A stretch of DNA of 64,000 nt from Emcibacter sp. GTDB lineage: Bacteria; Pseudomonadota; Alphaproteobacteria; Sphingomonadales; Emcibacteraceae. The DNA is taken from NCBI GenBank assembly GCA_021774785.1, contig JAJFIQ010000026.1, forward strand, positions 248,001 through 312,000, in the 5' to 3' direction. Under the pieces are notes generated by a model that did not search any database, was not told the DNA's origin, and was given only the letters and a program-made list of their open reading frames with translations. Each line of letters opens with the position of its first letter. Position 1 is the stretch's first letter. Both the position numbers and the translations under genes were made by a program. Shown piece by piece: positions 9,729-18,712 of the stretch.

Positions 9729-10904
9729 ATGGATCAGACTTATCTCGACTGGCCGTTCCTGGATGTTCACCATAAAAAGCTCGCCCTTGAACTGAATGCG
9801 TGGTGTGTGGAAAATTTAACCGATATTTCCCACGAACGTGATAAGGCCGATGGCATGTGCCAAATGCTGGTCAAGCGGTTTGGCGAAGCGGGCTGGCTTC
9901 GTTATGCGGTACCCAAGTCTTACGGCGGCATGCATGACAAGCTGGACGTGCGCTCTCTGTGTCTGATCCGGGAAACATTGGCCCGTCACGATGGTCTTGC
10001 CGATTTTGCCTTTGCCATGCAGGGTCTGGGCAGTGGAACCATATCGCTATTTGGCACCGAAGATCAAAAGACAGAATATCTCACTGCCGTGGGCAAGGGA
10101 GAAAAGATTGCGGCCTTTGCCCTGTCCGAGCCTCACGCCGGGTCCGATGTGGCGGCCATGTCCACCAGCTTCCGGCAGGAGGGCGACATGCTTATTCTGA
10201 ACGGTTGCAAAACATGGATTTCCAATGGTGGCATTTCTGATTATTATACAGTATTCGCCAGAGAAGACGACACATCAGGCTCCAAGGGTATTTCCGCCAT
10301 TATCGTCGATGCCAATACGCCGGGGCTCAGTATAGCCGAAAAAATTGAAATCACCGCACCACATCCTTTGGGCAAAATAGAATTTACGGAATGTCGTGTG
10401 CCAAAATCCGCCCTGATCGGTGAACAGGGACGCGGGTTTAAATATGCCATGGCGACCCTTGATATTTTCCGCACCACGGTGGGTGCCGCCTCCATGGGGT
10501 TTGCCAAACGGGCCATGGATGAAGCCATGAGACGGGCCACAAGCCGCGAGATGTTTGGCGCCCCCATGACTAACCTTCAGATCATCCAAAGTAAGCTCGG
10601 TGATATGGCCCTTAATATAGATGCCAGTGCGCTGTTGATTTACCGGGCGGCATGGGTCAAGGATTGTGTCGCCGACCGGGTTACCCGCGAGGCCGCTATG
10701 GCAAAACTTTATGCCACAGAAGCCGCCCAGAAGATCATTGACGACGCCATCCAGATTTTTGGCGGACAGGGTGTTGTTTTTGGCGAAACTGTGGAAAAAC
10801 TATACCGGGAAGTGCGGTCCTTGCGTATTTACGAAGGGGCTTCGGAAGTCCAGAAAATAATCATTGCCGGACAGGCGCTGATTCCATATCAGCTGGATAA
10901 ATGA
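9729..10904 (+). CDS. Acyl-CoA dehydrogenase
   Basis: A 391-residue FAD acyl-CoA dehydrogenase that introduces an alpha-beta double bond and passes electrons to ETF. The FAD/acyl contacts are [15 protein letters not shown] and [11 protein letters not shown]. The canonical catalytic base is present as Glu in RIYEGASEV (about residue 368). It belongs to the anthranilate-type operon, starting 2 bp after the crotonase gene and followed after 1 bp by the ligase gene, so translation is very likely coupled. It probably oxidises the ring-reduced or ring-opened CoA intermediate. Chain-length preference cannot be read. Confidence 0.9.
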   Translation: MDQTYLDWPFLDVHHKKLALELNAWCVENLTDISHERDKADGMCQMLVKRFGEAGWLRYAVPKSYGGMHDKLDVRSLCLIRETLARHDGLADFAFAMQGLGSGTISLFGTEDQKTEYLTAVGKGEKIAAFALSEPHAGSDVAAMSTSFRQEGDMLILNGCKTWISNGGISDYYTVFAREDDTSGSKGISAIIVDANTPGLSIAEKIEITAPHPLGKIEFTECRVPKSALIGEQGRGFKYAMATLDIFRTTVGAASMGFAKRAMDEAMRRATSREMFGAPMTNLQIIQSKLGDMALNIDASALLIYRAAWVKDCVADRVTREAAMAKLYATEAAQKIIDDAIQIFGGQGVVFGETVEKLYREVRSLRIYEGASEVQKIIIAGQALIPYQLDK

Positions 10905-10905
10905 A

Positions 10906-12501
10906 ATGTATTCTGACCAATTTGCTGCGGACAATATGCCTGATAAGGATGATCTGCCGGAATTTATCCATGACCTGCCGGAACTTGACTATCCCAAAAA
11001 CCTGAATGCAGCCGTAGAATTGCTGGACAAGAATATCGCCGCCGGATATGGCAACAACGTCGCCATCCTTACCCCCGATGAAAGCTGGACCTATCGCGAT
11101 GTATATGAAAGATCAAATCAGATCGCTCATATTCTGGTGGCGGATATGGGCCTGAAAAGTGGCAATAGGGTTTTGTTGCGCTCGGCCAATAATCCCATGA
11201 TGGTGGCCTGCTGGTTTGCGGTTCTGAAAGCCGGTGGCATTGCCGTATCTACCATGCCCCTGCTTCGGACGCAGGATTTGGTTCCGGTGATCAATAAGGC
11301 AGAAGTAGCCTTTGCTCTATGTGATGAACGGTTGGCAGATGAGTTGGTTAAGGCAGAACCCACAGCCCCTGTTCTGAAAAATATCTTGTATTTCAGCGAC
11401 TTGAAAAACCGTATGGCGGATAAATCAGCTGAATTTAACCCCGTGGAAACGGCGGCTACTGATGTGGCCCTCATTGCCTTTACCAGCGGCACGACCGGCA
11501 ACCCCAAAGGATGTATGCAATATCATCGGGACATCATGTCCATGTGTCACACAGTGGGGAATCGCCTGCTGGGGATTACCCAAGACGATGTGATCATTGG
11601 CAGTCCACCCCTAGCCTTTAGCTATGGTCTCGGGTCTTTAATTGGTTTTCCTTTTCTTGCCGGGGCCACCACGGTACTTTTAGAAATGGGCAGCCCCGAT
11701 GTTTATCTCGCCGCCATCGAACGTTTCCATGCTACATGGAGTTTCACCGCGCCAACCGCATACCGCGCCATGCTGGCCGATGTGGCACAGCATGACCTGT
11801 CCAGCCTGAAAGCCTGCGTTTCTGCGGGTGAACATTTACCCCTGCCCACCTTTCACGCTTGGGAAAAGGCCACGGGAATTCGGATGATCGACGGTATCGG
11901 AGCCACGGAAATGATCCATATTTTCATTTCAGCCACAGGCGACAACATCCGGCCCGGTGCCACGGGAAAACCTATCACGGGCTATCAGGCCTGCATATTG
12001 GATGATAATGACAAGCCCCTGCCCGCCGGAAAAGTTGGGCGGCTTGCTGTCAAAGGCCCGACCGGCTGCAAATATCTGGCTGACGATCGCCAGTCAACTT
12101 ACGTGCGCAACGGCTGGAATGTGACCGGTGACGCCTATCGTATGGATGAGGACGGGTATTTCTGGTTTCAGGCCCGCGACGACGACATGATCATATCATC
12201 GGGCTATAATATCGGTGGGCCGGAAGTGGAAGAAGCCTTGATGGATCATCCGGCAGTTGGCGAATGTGCCGTTATCGCATCACCGGATGAGGCCAGAGGT
12301 CAGATCGTCAAAGCCTTCATTGTTCTGGCACCGGATTACAAGGGCGATGATACCCTGATATCAGAGCTGAAAAGCCATGTTAAAAACACCATCGCGCCCT
12401 ATAAATACCCCCGCGCCATTGAATTTATCGACAGTCTACCTAAAACCGAAACCGGAAAAATTCAGCGGTTTGTGCTACGGCAGCAAGAAACTAAACCATA
12501 A
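10906..12501 (+). CDS. abmG: 2-aminobenzoate-CoA ligase (benzoate-CoA ligase family)
   Basis: A 531-residue AMP-forming aryl-CoA ligase, the entry step that activates the aromatic acid with ATP and CoA. The P-loop AFTSGTTGNPKG lies near 190. DGIGATEMIHIF is the adenylation motif, and VTGDAYRMDEDGYFWFQARDDDM carries the conserved Asp. The C-terminal catalytic lysine is in KTETGKIQR (about 517). The N-terminal LPELDYPKNLNAAVELLD is typical of the aminobenzoate/benzoate ligase branch. It is the last gene of the operon, and its final 11 bp overlap the convergent exonuclease gene. The choice of 2-aminobenzoate rests on the fused hydroxylase in the same operon; salicylate or benzoate remain possible. 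Confidence 0.85.
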   Translation: MYSDQFAADNMPDKDDLPEFIHDLPELDYPKNLNAAVELLDKNIAAGYGNNVAILTPDESWTYRDVYERSNQIAHILVADMGLKSGNRVLLRSANNPMMVACWFAVLKAGGIAVSTMPLLRTQDLVPVINKAEVAFALCDERLADELVKAEPTAPVLKNILYFSDLKNRMADKSAEFNPVETAATDVALIAFTSGTTGNPKGCMQYHRDIMSMCHTVGNRLLGITQDDVIIGSPPLAFSYGLGSLIGFPFLAGATTVLLEMGSPDVYLAAIERFHATWSFTAPTAYRAMLADVAQHDLSSLKACVSAGEHLPLPTFHAWEKATGIRMIDGIGATEMIHIFISATGDNIRPGATGKPITGYQACILDDNDKPLPAGKVGRLAVKGPTGCKYLADDRQSTYVRNGWNVTGDAYRMDEDGYFWFQARDDDMIISSGYNIGGPEVEEALMDHPAVGECAVIASPDEARGQIVKAFIVLAPDYKGDDTLISELKSHVKNTIAPYKYPRAIEFIDSLPKTETGKIQRFVLRQQETKP

Positions 12502-13288
12502 TTTCCACCATCACCGGCGCATGATCCGATGGTTTCACCCAGCCACGCGCGGCTTCCAATACTTCCATGCTTTTCATAACGGGCTTTAGGGACGGGCTGG
12601 TCCAGATATGGTCTAGCCTACGGCCTTTATCGGCGGCTTTCCAGCCTTTCGCCCGGTAAGACCACCAGCTATAGAGTCTTTCCGGTTCCGGCACAAAGTG
12701 GCGCATCACATCAAACCAGTCATGGGCTTCCATCAGGGTCATCATCTTTTCACATTCCAGCGGCGTGTGGCTGATCACTTTGAGCAGTTTCTTATGGGAC
12801 CAGACATCGCTTTCTAGAGGTGCTATATTCAAATCCCCCACCAGAATATATTTGCCGTCCTTGGGTAAATCATGTGACCAGCTTGTCATTTCATCCAGAA
12901 AATCCAGCTTATGGGCAAATTTGTCATTGATCGCCGCGTCCGGTTCTTCGCCGCCAGCGGGCACATAGAAATTATGTAAATTTATGCCGCCGGGAAGGGT
13001 TGCTTCAATATGGCGGGCATCACCCTTGCCGCACCAGTCCCTTCGCGCAGTATTTTCCAACGGAATGCGGGACATAATGGCGACCCCGTTATAGGATTTC
13101 TGTCCGGCAATAGCGTTATGGACAAAGCCCCGTTCGATGAAATATTTTTCCGGAAACATATGGTCCTGAACCTTGGTTTCCTGAAAACAGATCACATCGG
13201 GGCTGTAATCTTCCATCAATTGTCCAACTTGATCGATACGCGCTCGCACGGAATTTATATTCCATGTAACCAGTTTTATTTTTGTCAT
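12491..13288 (-). CDS. xthA: Exodeoxyribonuclease III
   Basis: A 265-residue metal-dependent AP endonuclease / 3'-5' exonuclease of the ExoIII family, acting in base excision repair. Visible active-site motifs are NINSVRARI, the metal-binding Glu in CFQETKVQD, the GDLNIAP loop, RRLDHIW, and the terminal SDHAPVMVE Asp-His pair. Length is normal. It lies 3' of the lolA-ftsK block on the same strand, an order I know from many alphaproteobacteria, although the small-RNA locus and an unknown gene intervene. Its ribosome site is weak. The 3' end overlaps the convergent ligase gene by 11 bp. Confidence 0.93.
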   Translation of the reverse strand: MTKIKLVTWNINSVRARIDQVGQLMEDYSPDVICFQETKVQDHMFPEKYFIERGFVHNAIAGQKSYNGVAIMSRIPLENTARRDWCGKGDARHIEATLPGGINLHNFYVPAGGEEPDAAINDKFAHKLDFLDEMTSWSHDLPKDGKYILVGDLNIAPLESDVWSHKKLLKVISHTPLECEKMMTLMEAHDWFDVMRHFVPEPERLYSWWSYRAKGWKAADKGRRLDHIWTSPSLKPVMKSMEVLEAARGWVKPSDHAPVMVEIMV

Positions 13289-13311
13289 TACTAAACCCTG
13301 AAAAATATTAA

Positions 13312-13896
13312 CTAAAAGATATTAAACGTATTACCCATAACACCCAACGGCCACCATCCGGTTTCAAACATCTGATATTTCAACTGAAAAGGATGATCTT
13401 CATCTACCCCGGCGGCAATAACCAAAGCGGCCTGATAGCAGGCCTGTACACCCTCGCCAATGGCGGCTTTCATCAATTCCTCATCATGCACACCCCATCG
13501 GTCCGCAGCCGAAATTACCCCTTCCCCCACATATTCAGACGCCACACTGGTCACATTGGCCAGCACCATTTCCAAAAGTTGGGGATCTATATTGTCCGTG
13601 ACCTCCACTGAGAGGGCGGCCATAAGCTGCTGTTCCACTTCCCAGAACGGGCTATTGAAATCATTGGTTTCCAGCGAATAGGCTGCCTCCTGCCAGTCTT
13701 CTACCTCAGCGGGCGTGGCCTCGGGAAAGCCAAGCGCATCCAGATAGATACGAGCTTTGTCCAGCACCTCCCGCTCCAAAGGCTCCCCCACATAGCGGAA
13801 CCAGTCCGTACGCGGGATCAGCTTGGTAAAGCGCGATACAAGAACAAGGGTCGGATATTCTTCAAGCGCATCAATTTCTATTTCATCTTCATCCAT
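13312..13896 (-). CDS. Unknown acidic protein
   Basis: A 194-residue protein that I do not recognise. It is strongly acidic, beginning with MDEDEIEIDALEEYP, has no cysteines in obvious pairs apart from one central Cys, no signal peptide and no membrane segment. Helical segments rich in Glu and Ala dominate. It starts about 40 bp downstream of the small-RNA terminator and ends 23 bp before xthA on the same strand, so the two may be co-transcribed. No domain can be assigned and no role inferred. Confidence 0.6.
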   Translation of the reverse strand: MDEDEIEIDALEEYPTLVLVSRFTKLIPRTDWFRYVGEPLEREVLDKARIYLDALGFPEATPAEVEDWQEAAYSLETNDFNSPFWEVEQQLMAALSVEVTDNIDPQLLEMVLANVTSVASEYVGEGVISAADRWGVHDEELMKAAIGEGVQACYQAALVIAAGVDEDHPFQLKYQMFETGWWPLGVMGNTFNIF

Positions 13897-13935
13897 GCTT
13901 AAGAGTTATAAATGATTAAGACGCCCGCTCAAGAT

Positions 13936-13968
13936 AAAAAAATGCCCGGTCAGTATTCTGACCGGGCA
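13936..13968 (-). terminator. Rho-independent terminator
   Basis: Perfect 11-bp stem (TGCCCGGTCAG / CTGACCGGGCA) with a 4-nt loop, followed on the minus strand by seven T. It is a strong intrinsic terminator ending the small-RNA transcript and/or read-through from lolA. Confidence 0.9.
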
Positions 13969-14085
13969 GTTCTGTGCAATCAGCACTAGCAAGAGGAAGG
14001 GGGAGGGAAAACCTCTTGCAGGATAACACGTCACAAAAGCGATCTGAGGAAGGAATGATCGCACATCGGCTCGTTTCGTGCTATA
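13936..14085 (-). ncRNA. Candidate CCUCC-loop small RNA (cuckoo/CcsR type)
   Basis: In the 328-bp gap between lolA and the acidic protein gene, the minus strand encodes three hairpins in a row. The first has stem GCGATC/GATCGC (14039-14062) with loop ATTCCTTCCTCA. The second has stem GCAAGAGG/CCTCTTGC (13989-14019) with loop TTTTCCCTCCCCCTT. The third is the strong terminator. Both leading loops expose pyrimidine runs complementary to Shine-Dalgarno sequence. Paired anti-SD hairpins plus a terminator is the architecture of the CCUCC-motif (cuckoo) small RNAs described in Alphaproteobacteria. A heat-shock-like promoter lies at 14092-14119. The predicted length is about 150 nt; the 5' end is estimated from the promoter. 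Confidence 0.7.
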
Positions 14086-14091
14086 TATTAG

Positions 14092-14119
14092 ATATAGGTA
14101 ATGATTTTATTATTTCAAG
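14092..14119 (-). promoter_or_regulatory. RpoH-like promoter of the small RNA
   Basis: On the minus strand CTTGAA (14114-14119) is followed after 15 nt by CCTATAT (14092-14098). This resembles the heat-shock sigma factor pattern CTTGAA ... CCxxAT of proteobacteria. It can also be read as a sigma-70 promoter, TTGAAA with TATATC. It sits just upstream of the first hairpin. Confidence 0.55.
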
Positions 14120-14224
14120 TGCGGAAGGATATGACCTTAGATAAAACTTAAGGCCCCCACGATATCCTGATCGCATCGCATGGTGGCAAGACAGGGGTCA
14201 GTCATAAGCGGTGGTTGCCATAAC

Positions 14225-14932
14225 TTATTTTCTGCGTGGCCCACGCTTACTGGGGCGTGGATCGCGGAAAGTGAAATGTTTTTTATCAATTTCCACATTA
14301 TATTCAGGATTGATCAGAGCCACACGCGTGGTATAGCCCTGCGCATCTACACTCTCCCATGCGCGAAGCTCCATGGTGCTTTCCTCGAATATCAGAATGA
14401 TATAACCATATTCCTGACGTTTCGGATCAATCACCGGCACTTTTATCAGGCCGGCAAAGCGGATAATGTCGGGGACTTCGATTTTTGAATCGAATTTGAT
14501 TTCCTTATCCACCAGAATACCAAGCGGGGTTTTTTTAATAGGCCAGCGGCTAACCTGCTTTACTTCATAATCAACGAATGTCAACAAGCTGCCGTTACTA
14601 ACCACCAGAAATGGCGCATCCTTGCCAAAATCAAACCGGAGCTTACCGGGACGCTCCAGATAAAGCACGCCTTCTGCCACCGAACCATCCGGTGCCCGCT
14701 GGATAAAGTCTGCTTTCAGGGTTTTTATGGCATTAAGGCTCAAGGCTATCTGGTCGAGCGTTTCATCTTTTTTGGCCTTTTCCCCGGCTTCTATTCTGGT
14801 CTGTTTATCGGCCAAAGATTCTTCCACTGGAAGCTCAGCCTGTGGTTCTATCATTGTCGGGTTATCCGCCGCTGATACGCCCCCACTCCATAGAATAGCT
14901 GTCACTAAAAGGCTGGTAAGTATTTTTTTCAT
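14225..14932 (-). CDS. lolA: Outer-membrane lipoprotein carrier LolA
   Basis: A 235-residue periplasmic protein with an N-terminal signal peptide (MKKILTSLLVTAILWSGGVSAA, cleavage near 22). The LolA core starts about residue 60, with LNAIKTLKADFIQ, EGVLYLERPGKLRFDF and SNGSLLTFVDYEVKQVSRWPI. LolA receives lipoproteins from LolCDE and delivers them to LolB or the outer membrane. A short acidic, lysine-rich insert (about 25-58) separates signal peptide and core, and the C-terminus is basic (RPSKRGPRRK). It follows ftsK on the same strand by 79 bp, a conserved alphaproteobacterial arrangement. Confidence 0.9.
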   Translation of the reverse strand: MKKILTSLLVTAILWSGGVSAADNPTMIEPQAELPVEESLADKQTRIEAGEKAKKDETLDQIALSLNAIKTLKADFIQRAPDGSVAEGVLYLERPGKLRFDFGKDAPFLVVSNGSLLTFVDYEVKQVSRWPIKKTPLGILVDKEIKFDSKIEVPDIIRFAGLIKVPVIDPKRQEYGYIILIFEESTMELRAWESVDAQGYTTRVALINPEYNVEIDKKHFTFRDPRPSKRGPRRK

Positions 14933-15011
14933 ATTATTTTCTTTTTACTTTCTCACCTACCCACGAACAAATCTTAATATGCAATTAGGGCAAAATCTTG
15001 GCCTCGAAAAT

Positions 15012-17429
15012 CTAATAGCCGCTATGGTCTTCAATCAACACTTCCCGCTTGCCCACATGGTTGGCGGCACTAACCACACCTTCCCGTTCCATTTTCTCGA
15101 TAATATTCGCTGCCCGATTATAACCAATGGACAATTGCCGCTGAATATAACTGGTGGAGGCTTTCTTGTCCCGGGCCACAATGGCCACCGCCTGATCATA
15201 AAGATCATCTCCCGTTGACTTGGCTCCGGCAGGGGACATTTGTGAATTTTGCAGGAAAGCACTATCAAAACCTTCTTCGGGTTCCTCGGTAATATTCTCC
15301 AGATAATCGGGCTTGCCCTGTTTTTTCAGAGCCTTGACCACCCGTTCCACCTCACTGTCACTGACAAAAGGGCTATGAACCCGCTTGATGCGTCCGCCGC
15401 CCGCCATATAAAGCATATCGCCCATGCCGAGAAGCTGTTCGGCTCCCTGTTCCCCTAGAATAGTGCGGCTGTCAATTTTTGACGTGACCTGAAAGCTGAC
15501 ACGGGTCGGGAAGTTGGCTTTAATAGTACCCGTGATCACATCCACTGATGGTCTTTGGGTCGCCATAACCAGATGAATGCCCGCAGCACGTGCCATCTGT
15601 GCCAGCCGTTGAATCAGGGCCTCAATATCCTTACCCGCCACCAGCATCAGGTCCGCCATTTCATCAACGATCACCACAATCATCGGCAAGGGCGTCAGGT
15701 CAATTTCTTCTTCCTCATAAATAGGATCACCCGATTCATGGTCAAAGCCGGTCTGAACCTTGTGGAATAATGCTTCACCCTTAGCCCTCGCATCGGCAAG
15801 GCGTTTGTTATAGGCTCCGATATTTCTCACCTGTAGCTTGGCCAGAGCCTTATAGCGCTGTTCCATTTCCCGCACCGCCCATTTCAGAGCGACAACGGCC
15901 CTTTGCGGGTCGGTGACTACGGGGGTCAGCAAATGGGGAATATCATCATAAACCGATAGTTCCAGCATTTTTGGATCAATCATAATCATACGACATTCCG
16001 CCGGGGTCAGCTTATAAAGTATCGACAGGATCATCACATTAATGGCAACAGATTTACCGGAGCCCGTGGTTCCTGCCACTAACAGATGGGGCATACTGGC
16101 CAGATCAACCACAACCGGCGCACCACCGATATCCTTACCCATACAAATGGGTAGCTTGGCCTTGCTCTCCTCATATACATTGGACGCCAACTGTTCCCGC
16201 AGGACAACTATTTCCCGCTTGCTGTTGGGTAGCTCTATACCGATGGCATTCTTGCCTGGCACTACCGCCACCCGCGCACTGTCCGCGCACATGGAACGGG
16301 CAATATCATCGGCCAGATTGATCACCCGGGTTGATTTGGTGCCCGGTGATGGTTCAAGCTCGTATAGGGTCACAACGGGGCCGGGGCGCACCTTGACGAT
16401 CTCCCCCTTGATGCCAAAATCATCAAGCACAGATTCCAGCATACGAGCATTCTGCTCCAGCGCATCTTTGCTGAGACGCTCCTGTTTGGATAGCGGCTTG
16501 GCATTGCTGAGTAGATTAAGCGCAGGGAGGGCAAATTCATCAGCACCACCAAGATCGAACATGGGCTGGCGCTCTTTGGCCTCCCGTTTTCCCTTAGGTG
16601 CTGCTTTCGTTTTACTGTCAATGATCGGGATTGATTTTCTAGTCTGTGGTTCGCCGGACTTCTGAACGACCGGTTCTTTACGCTTGGCTTTCTTTTTCTG
16701 GCGCACATCGACAACACCAATTTCCGGCGGTTCACGAAGTATGTTCCGTTTGAGGAACAGATAGCTGAGGCAAAATCCTGTCCATGTCATGACAATGCAC
16801 CAGATGATGCTCCGGCCTATGGCCCACCATTCAGAACGGTCGAGCCCGAGAAAAGCTGGAATTGATGCTAACAACAGGCTCAGGAAAATACCGCCATATA
16901 AATAAGGATAAAAGACAATTCCGCTGTCCGACAGCATCTGTTTCAGGAAATAAAACATCCTGTCACCGACAATACCGCCCATGCCAAAATTCTGTATTTG
17001 CCAGGACTCTGTCCAGAAATCTGCTGTGGGCAGAAAGGCAGCAACAAGCGATGCCAAAAGCACCCCAATGACCCAGATAATCAGGTTTCGCCAAAGAACA
17101 GGCAAGCCCTTCAGGGTCATCACCCGCCAGCCCCATGTTATAAAAGGGAACGTCAGGACGGCAGCCCCAAGGCCCAGTGACTGTATGAGAAAATCGGCAA
17201 CAAAGGCCCCAGGAAGACCAAGCCAGTTTCTGACCTCTTCCTGTCCGGCGACACGCCAGCTGGGATCATTACTGTGATATCCCGCCATGGCTGCAAAAAC
17301 CAGAATACTGGTCATGATCAGGGATATTCCCCACAGTCGGGTGCTCCCGCTGACCATGAAGCTGTATACGGCCTCAGGCAGGATAGTGCGTTTATTCTGC
17401 TTTGTTATCTTTTTACGTCTGCTCGTCAA
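15012..17429 (-). CDS. ftsK: DNA translocase FtsK
   Basis: An 805-residue septal DNA translocase that pumps chromosome ends to dif during division. Four transmembrane segments lie in about residues 30-215, followed by a short charged linker (about 230-290). The motor has Walker A GTTGSGKS (about 450-457), Walker B IVVIVDEMADLM and the VMATQRPSVDVITG segment. The C-terminal gamma winged-helix domain (about 735-800, SYIQRQLSIGYNRAANIIEKME) reads the KOPS signals. The start is a TTG with AGGGA 8 nt upstream; no nearer ATG exists before residue 25. It lies between a DapC-like aminotransferase and lolA. The linker is short compared with enteric FtsK, as in other alphaproteobacteria. Confidence 0.96.
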   Translation of the reverse strand: MTSRRKKITKQNKRTILPEAVYSFMVSGSTRLWGISLIMTSILVFAAMAGYHSNDPSWRVAGQEEVRNWLGLPGAFVADFLIQSLGLGAAVLTFPFITWGWRVMTLKGLPVLWRNLIIWVIGVLLASLVAAFLPTADFWTESWQIQNFGMGGIVGDRMFYFLKQMLSDSGIVFYPYLYGGIFLSLLLASIPAFLGLDRSEWWAIGRSIIWCIVMTWTGFCLSYLFLKRNILREPPEIGVVDVRQKKKAKRKEPVVQKSGEPQTRKSIPIIDSKTKAAPKGKREAKERQPMFDLGGADEFALPALNLLSNAKPLSKQERLSKDALEQNARMLESVLDDFGIKGEIVKVRPGPVVTLYELEPSPGTKSTRVINLADDIARSMCADSARVAVVPGKNAIGIELPNSKREIVVLREQLASNVYEESKAKLPICMGKDIGGAPVVVDLASMPHLLVAGTTGSGKSVAINVMILSILYKLTPAECRMIMIDPKMLELSVYDDIPHLLTPVVTDPQRAVVALKWAVREMEQRYKALAKLQVRNIGAYNKRLADARAKGEALFHKVQTGFDHESGDPIYEEEEIDLTPLPMIVVIVDEMADLMLVAGKDIEALIQRLAQMARAAGIHLVMATQRPSVDVITGTIKANFPTRVSFQVTSKIDSRTILGEQGAEQLLGMGDMLYMAGGGRIKRVHSPFVSDSEVERVVKALKKQGKPDYLENITEEPEEGFDSAFLQNSQMSPAGAKSTGDDLYDQAVAIVARDKKASTSYIQRQLSIGYNRAANIIEKMEREGVVSAANHVGKREVLIEDHSGY

Positions 17430-17464
17430 CTCTGGCGTCCCTGTGTTCCGATCCTACTTTCTTT

Positions 17465-18646
17465 TTACAATGTAATTGCGATCTTCTCAAGCGCAGGTTC
17501 CAGAACATGCTCATCATGCACAAGAACAAGGCGAATATATGGCACTCCCACATTATTGCCGTCAGCATCGCTGCGGGCCAGATAAGCACCGGGCAGGCAT
17601 TTAATCCCCGCCTCCTGCCATAAAATTTTACAGGCCTGCTCCCCGTCGCCAACTTTAAGCCATAGACAAAAGCCCCCTGCGGGCCGCCTGAAATCAAATT
17701 TTCTGCCCAGATATTTCTCCGCCAAATCGAATTTCCGCTGATAGAGCATTCTATTTACCTGAACATGGCCTTCCTCATTCCATGCTGCCGCTGAAGCCGC
17801 CTGAACCGGCAATGGTAAAGGCGCGCCGCCATAAGTGCGCATACGTAGTGTTTCAGCCACAATGCCGGGATCCCCGGCCATAAAACCGGACCGTAATCCC
17901 GCTAGATTAGACCTTTTTGACAGGGAATTAAACACCACCACATTCTGAAACGGATTTTCTGATAAGCCTTTTGTCATTTGGTGGCAAACATCCAGCATAC
18001 CAACAGGCGGCTGGTCGTCATAAATTTCCGAATAACATTCATCACCCACAAGGGTAAAATCATGCTTTCGGGCAAGTAGGATCATCTTTTCCAGATAATC
18101 CCGTGACGCCAGATGGCCTTCTGGGTTTGACGGGTTGCAGATAAAGGCAAGAGCGGTTCTATTCAAAATTTCTTCCGGCAAATCACCGTAGTTACTGTTT
18201 GGTACATATAAAGTTTCAGCTCCGGCACTCAGGGCGGCACCGGCATAGGGCTGATAAAAGGGGTTGGGACTTAAAACCAGAGGAATTTGATTGTTCTTCT
18301 GACGGCTGATGACGACAAATCCGATGGAAAACAACCCTTCCCGGCTGCCACAAAGCGGCACTATATTGTTTTTTGTCACCATGCCAGATTCCAGACCATT
18401 GCGTCTGGTAATCCAGCCCGATACCGCCTGTTGCCACGCCTCTGTGCCTTGAACCGGTGGATATTTATTATAACTCGCACGATCCCGATGCAGAATATCG
18501 GTTACAAATTTCGGCACATCATGCTGTGGCTCGCCAACAGACATATTTAGTGCAGCAGTGGTATCCTTCGGCGTGATCCCCGCAAGAAGGCTGCGCATGC
18601 GAGGAAATGGATAGGGTGGCAGGTTTTTAAAACGGGTAAATTTCAC
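17465..18646 (-). CDS. dapC: PLP aminotransferase, probably N-succinyldiaminopimelate aminotransferase
   Basis: A 393-residue class I/II PLP aminotransferase starting at a GTG. The substrate-loop MSVGEPQHDVPKFV and YNKYPPVQGTEAW are typical of the succinyl-diaminopimelate aminotransferase branch. AFICNPSNPEG holds the PLP-contact Asn, LVGDECYSEIYDD the Asp and Tyr, and FNSLSKRSNLAGLRSG the Schiff-base lysine. In lysine and peptidoglycan synthesis it makes N-succinyl-L,L-diaminopimelate from the 2-keto form. Placement 35 bp upstream of ftsK on the same strand is common in Alphaproteobacteria. Exact substrate is inferred from subfamily look. Confidence 0.8.
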   Translation of the reverse strand: MKFTRFKNLPPYPFPRMRSLLAGITPKDTTAALNMSVGEPQHDVPKFVTDILHRDRASYNKYPPVQGTEAWQQAVSGWITRRNGLESGMVTKNNIVPLCGSREGLFSIGFVVISRQKNNQIPLVLSPNPFYQPYAGAALSAGAETLYVPNSNYGDLPEEILNRTALAFICNPSNPEGHLASRDYLEKMILLARKHDFTLVGDECYSEIYDDQPPVGMLDVCHQMTKGLSENPFQNVVVFNSLSKRSNLAGLRSGFMAGDPGIVAETLRMRTYGGAPLPLPVQAASAAAWNEEGHVQVNRMLYQRKFDLAEKYLGRKFDFRRPAGGFCLWLKVGDGEQACKILWQEAGIKCLPGAYLARSDADGNNVGVPYIRLVLVHDEHVLEPALEKIAITL

Positions 18647-18712
18647 AAACGATCCAGTAAATAGGTTTCAGATAACCTTAAACTGTTCAAACACAAAATA
18701 CGACCTGATTTA

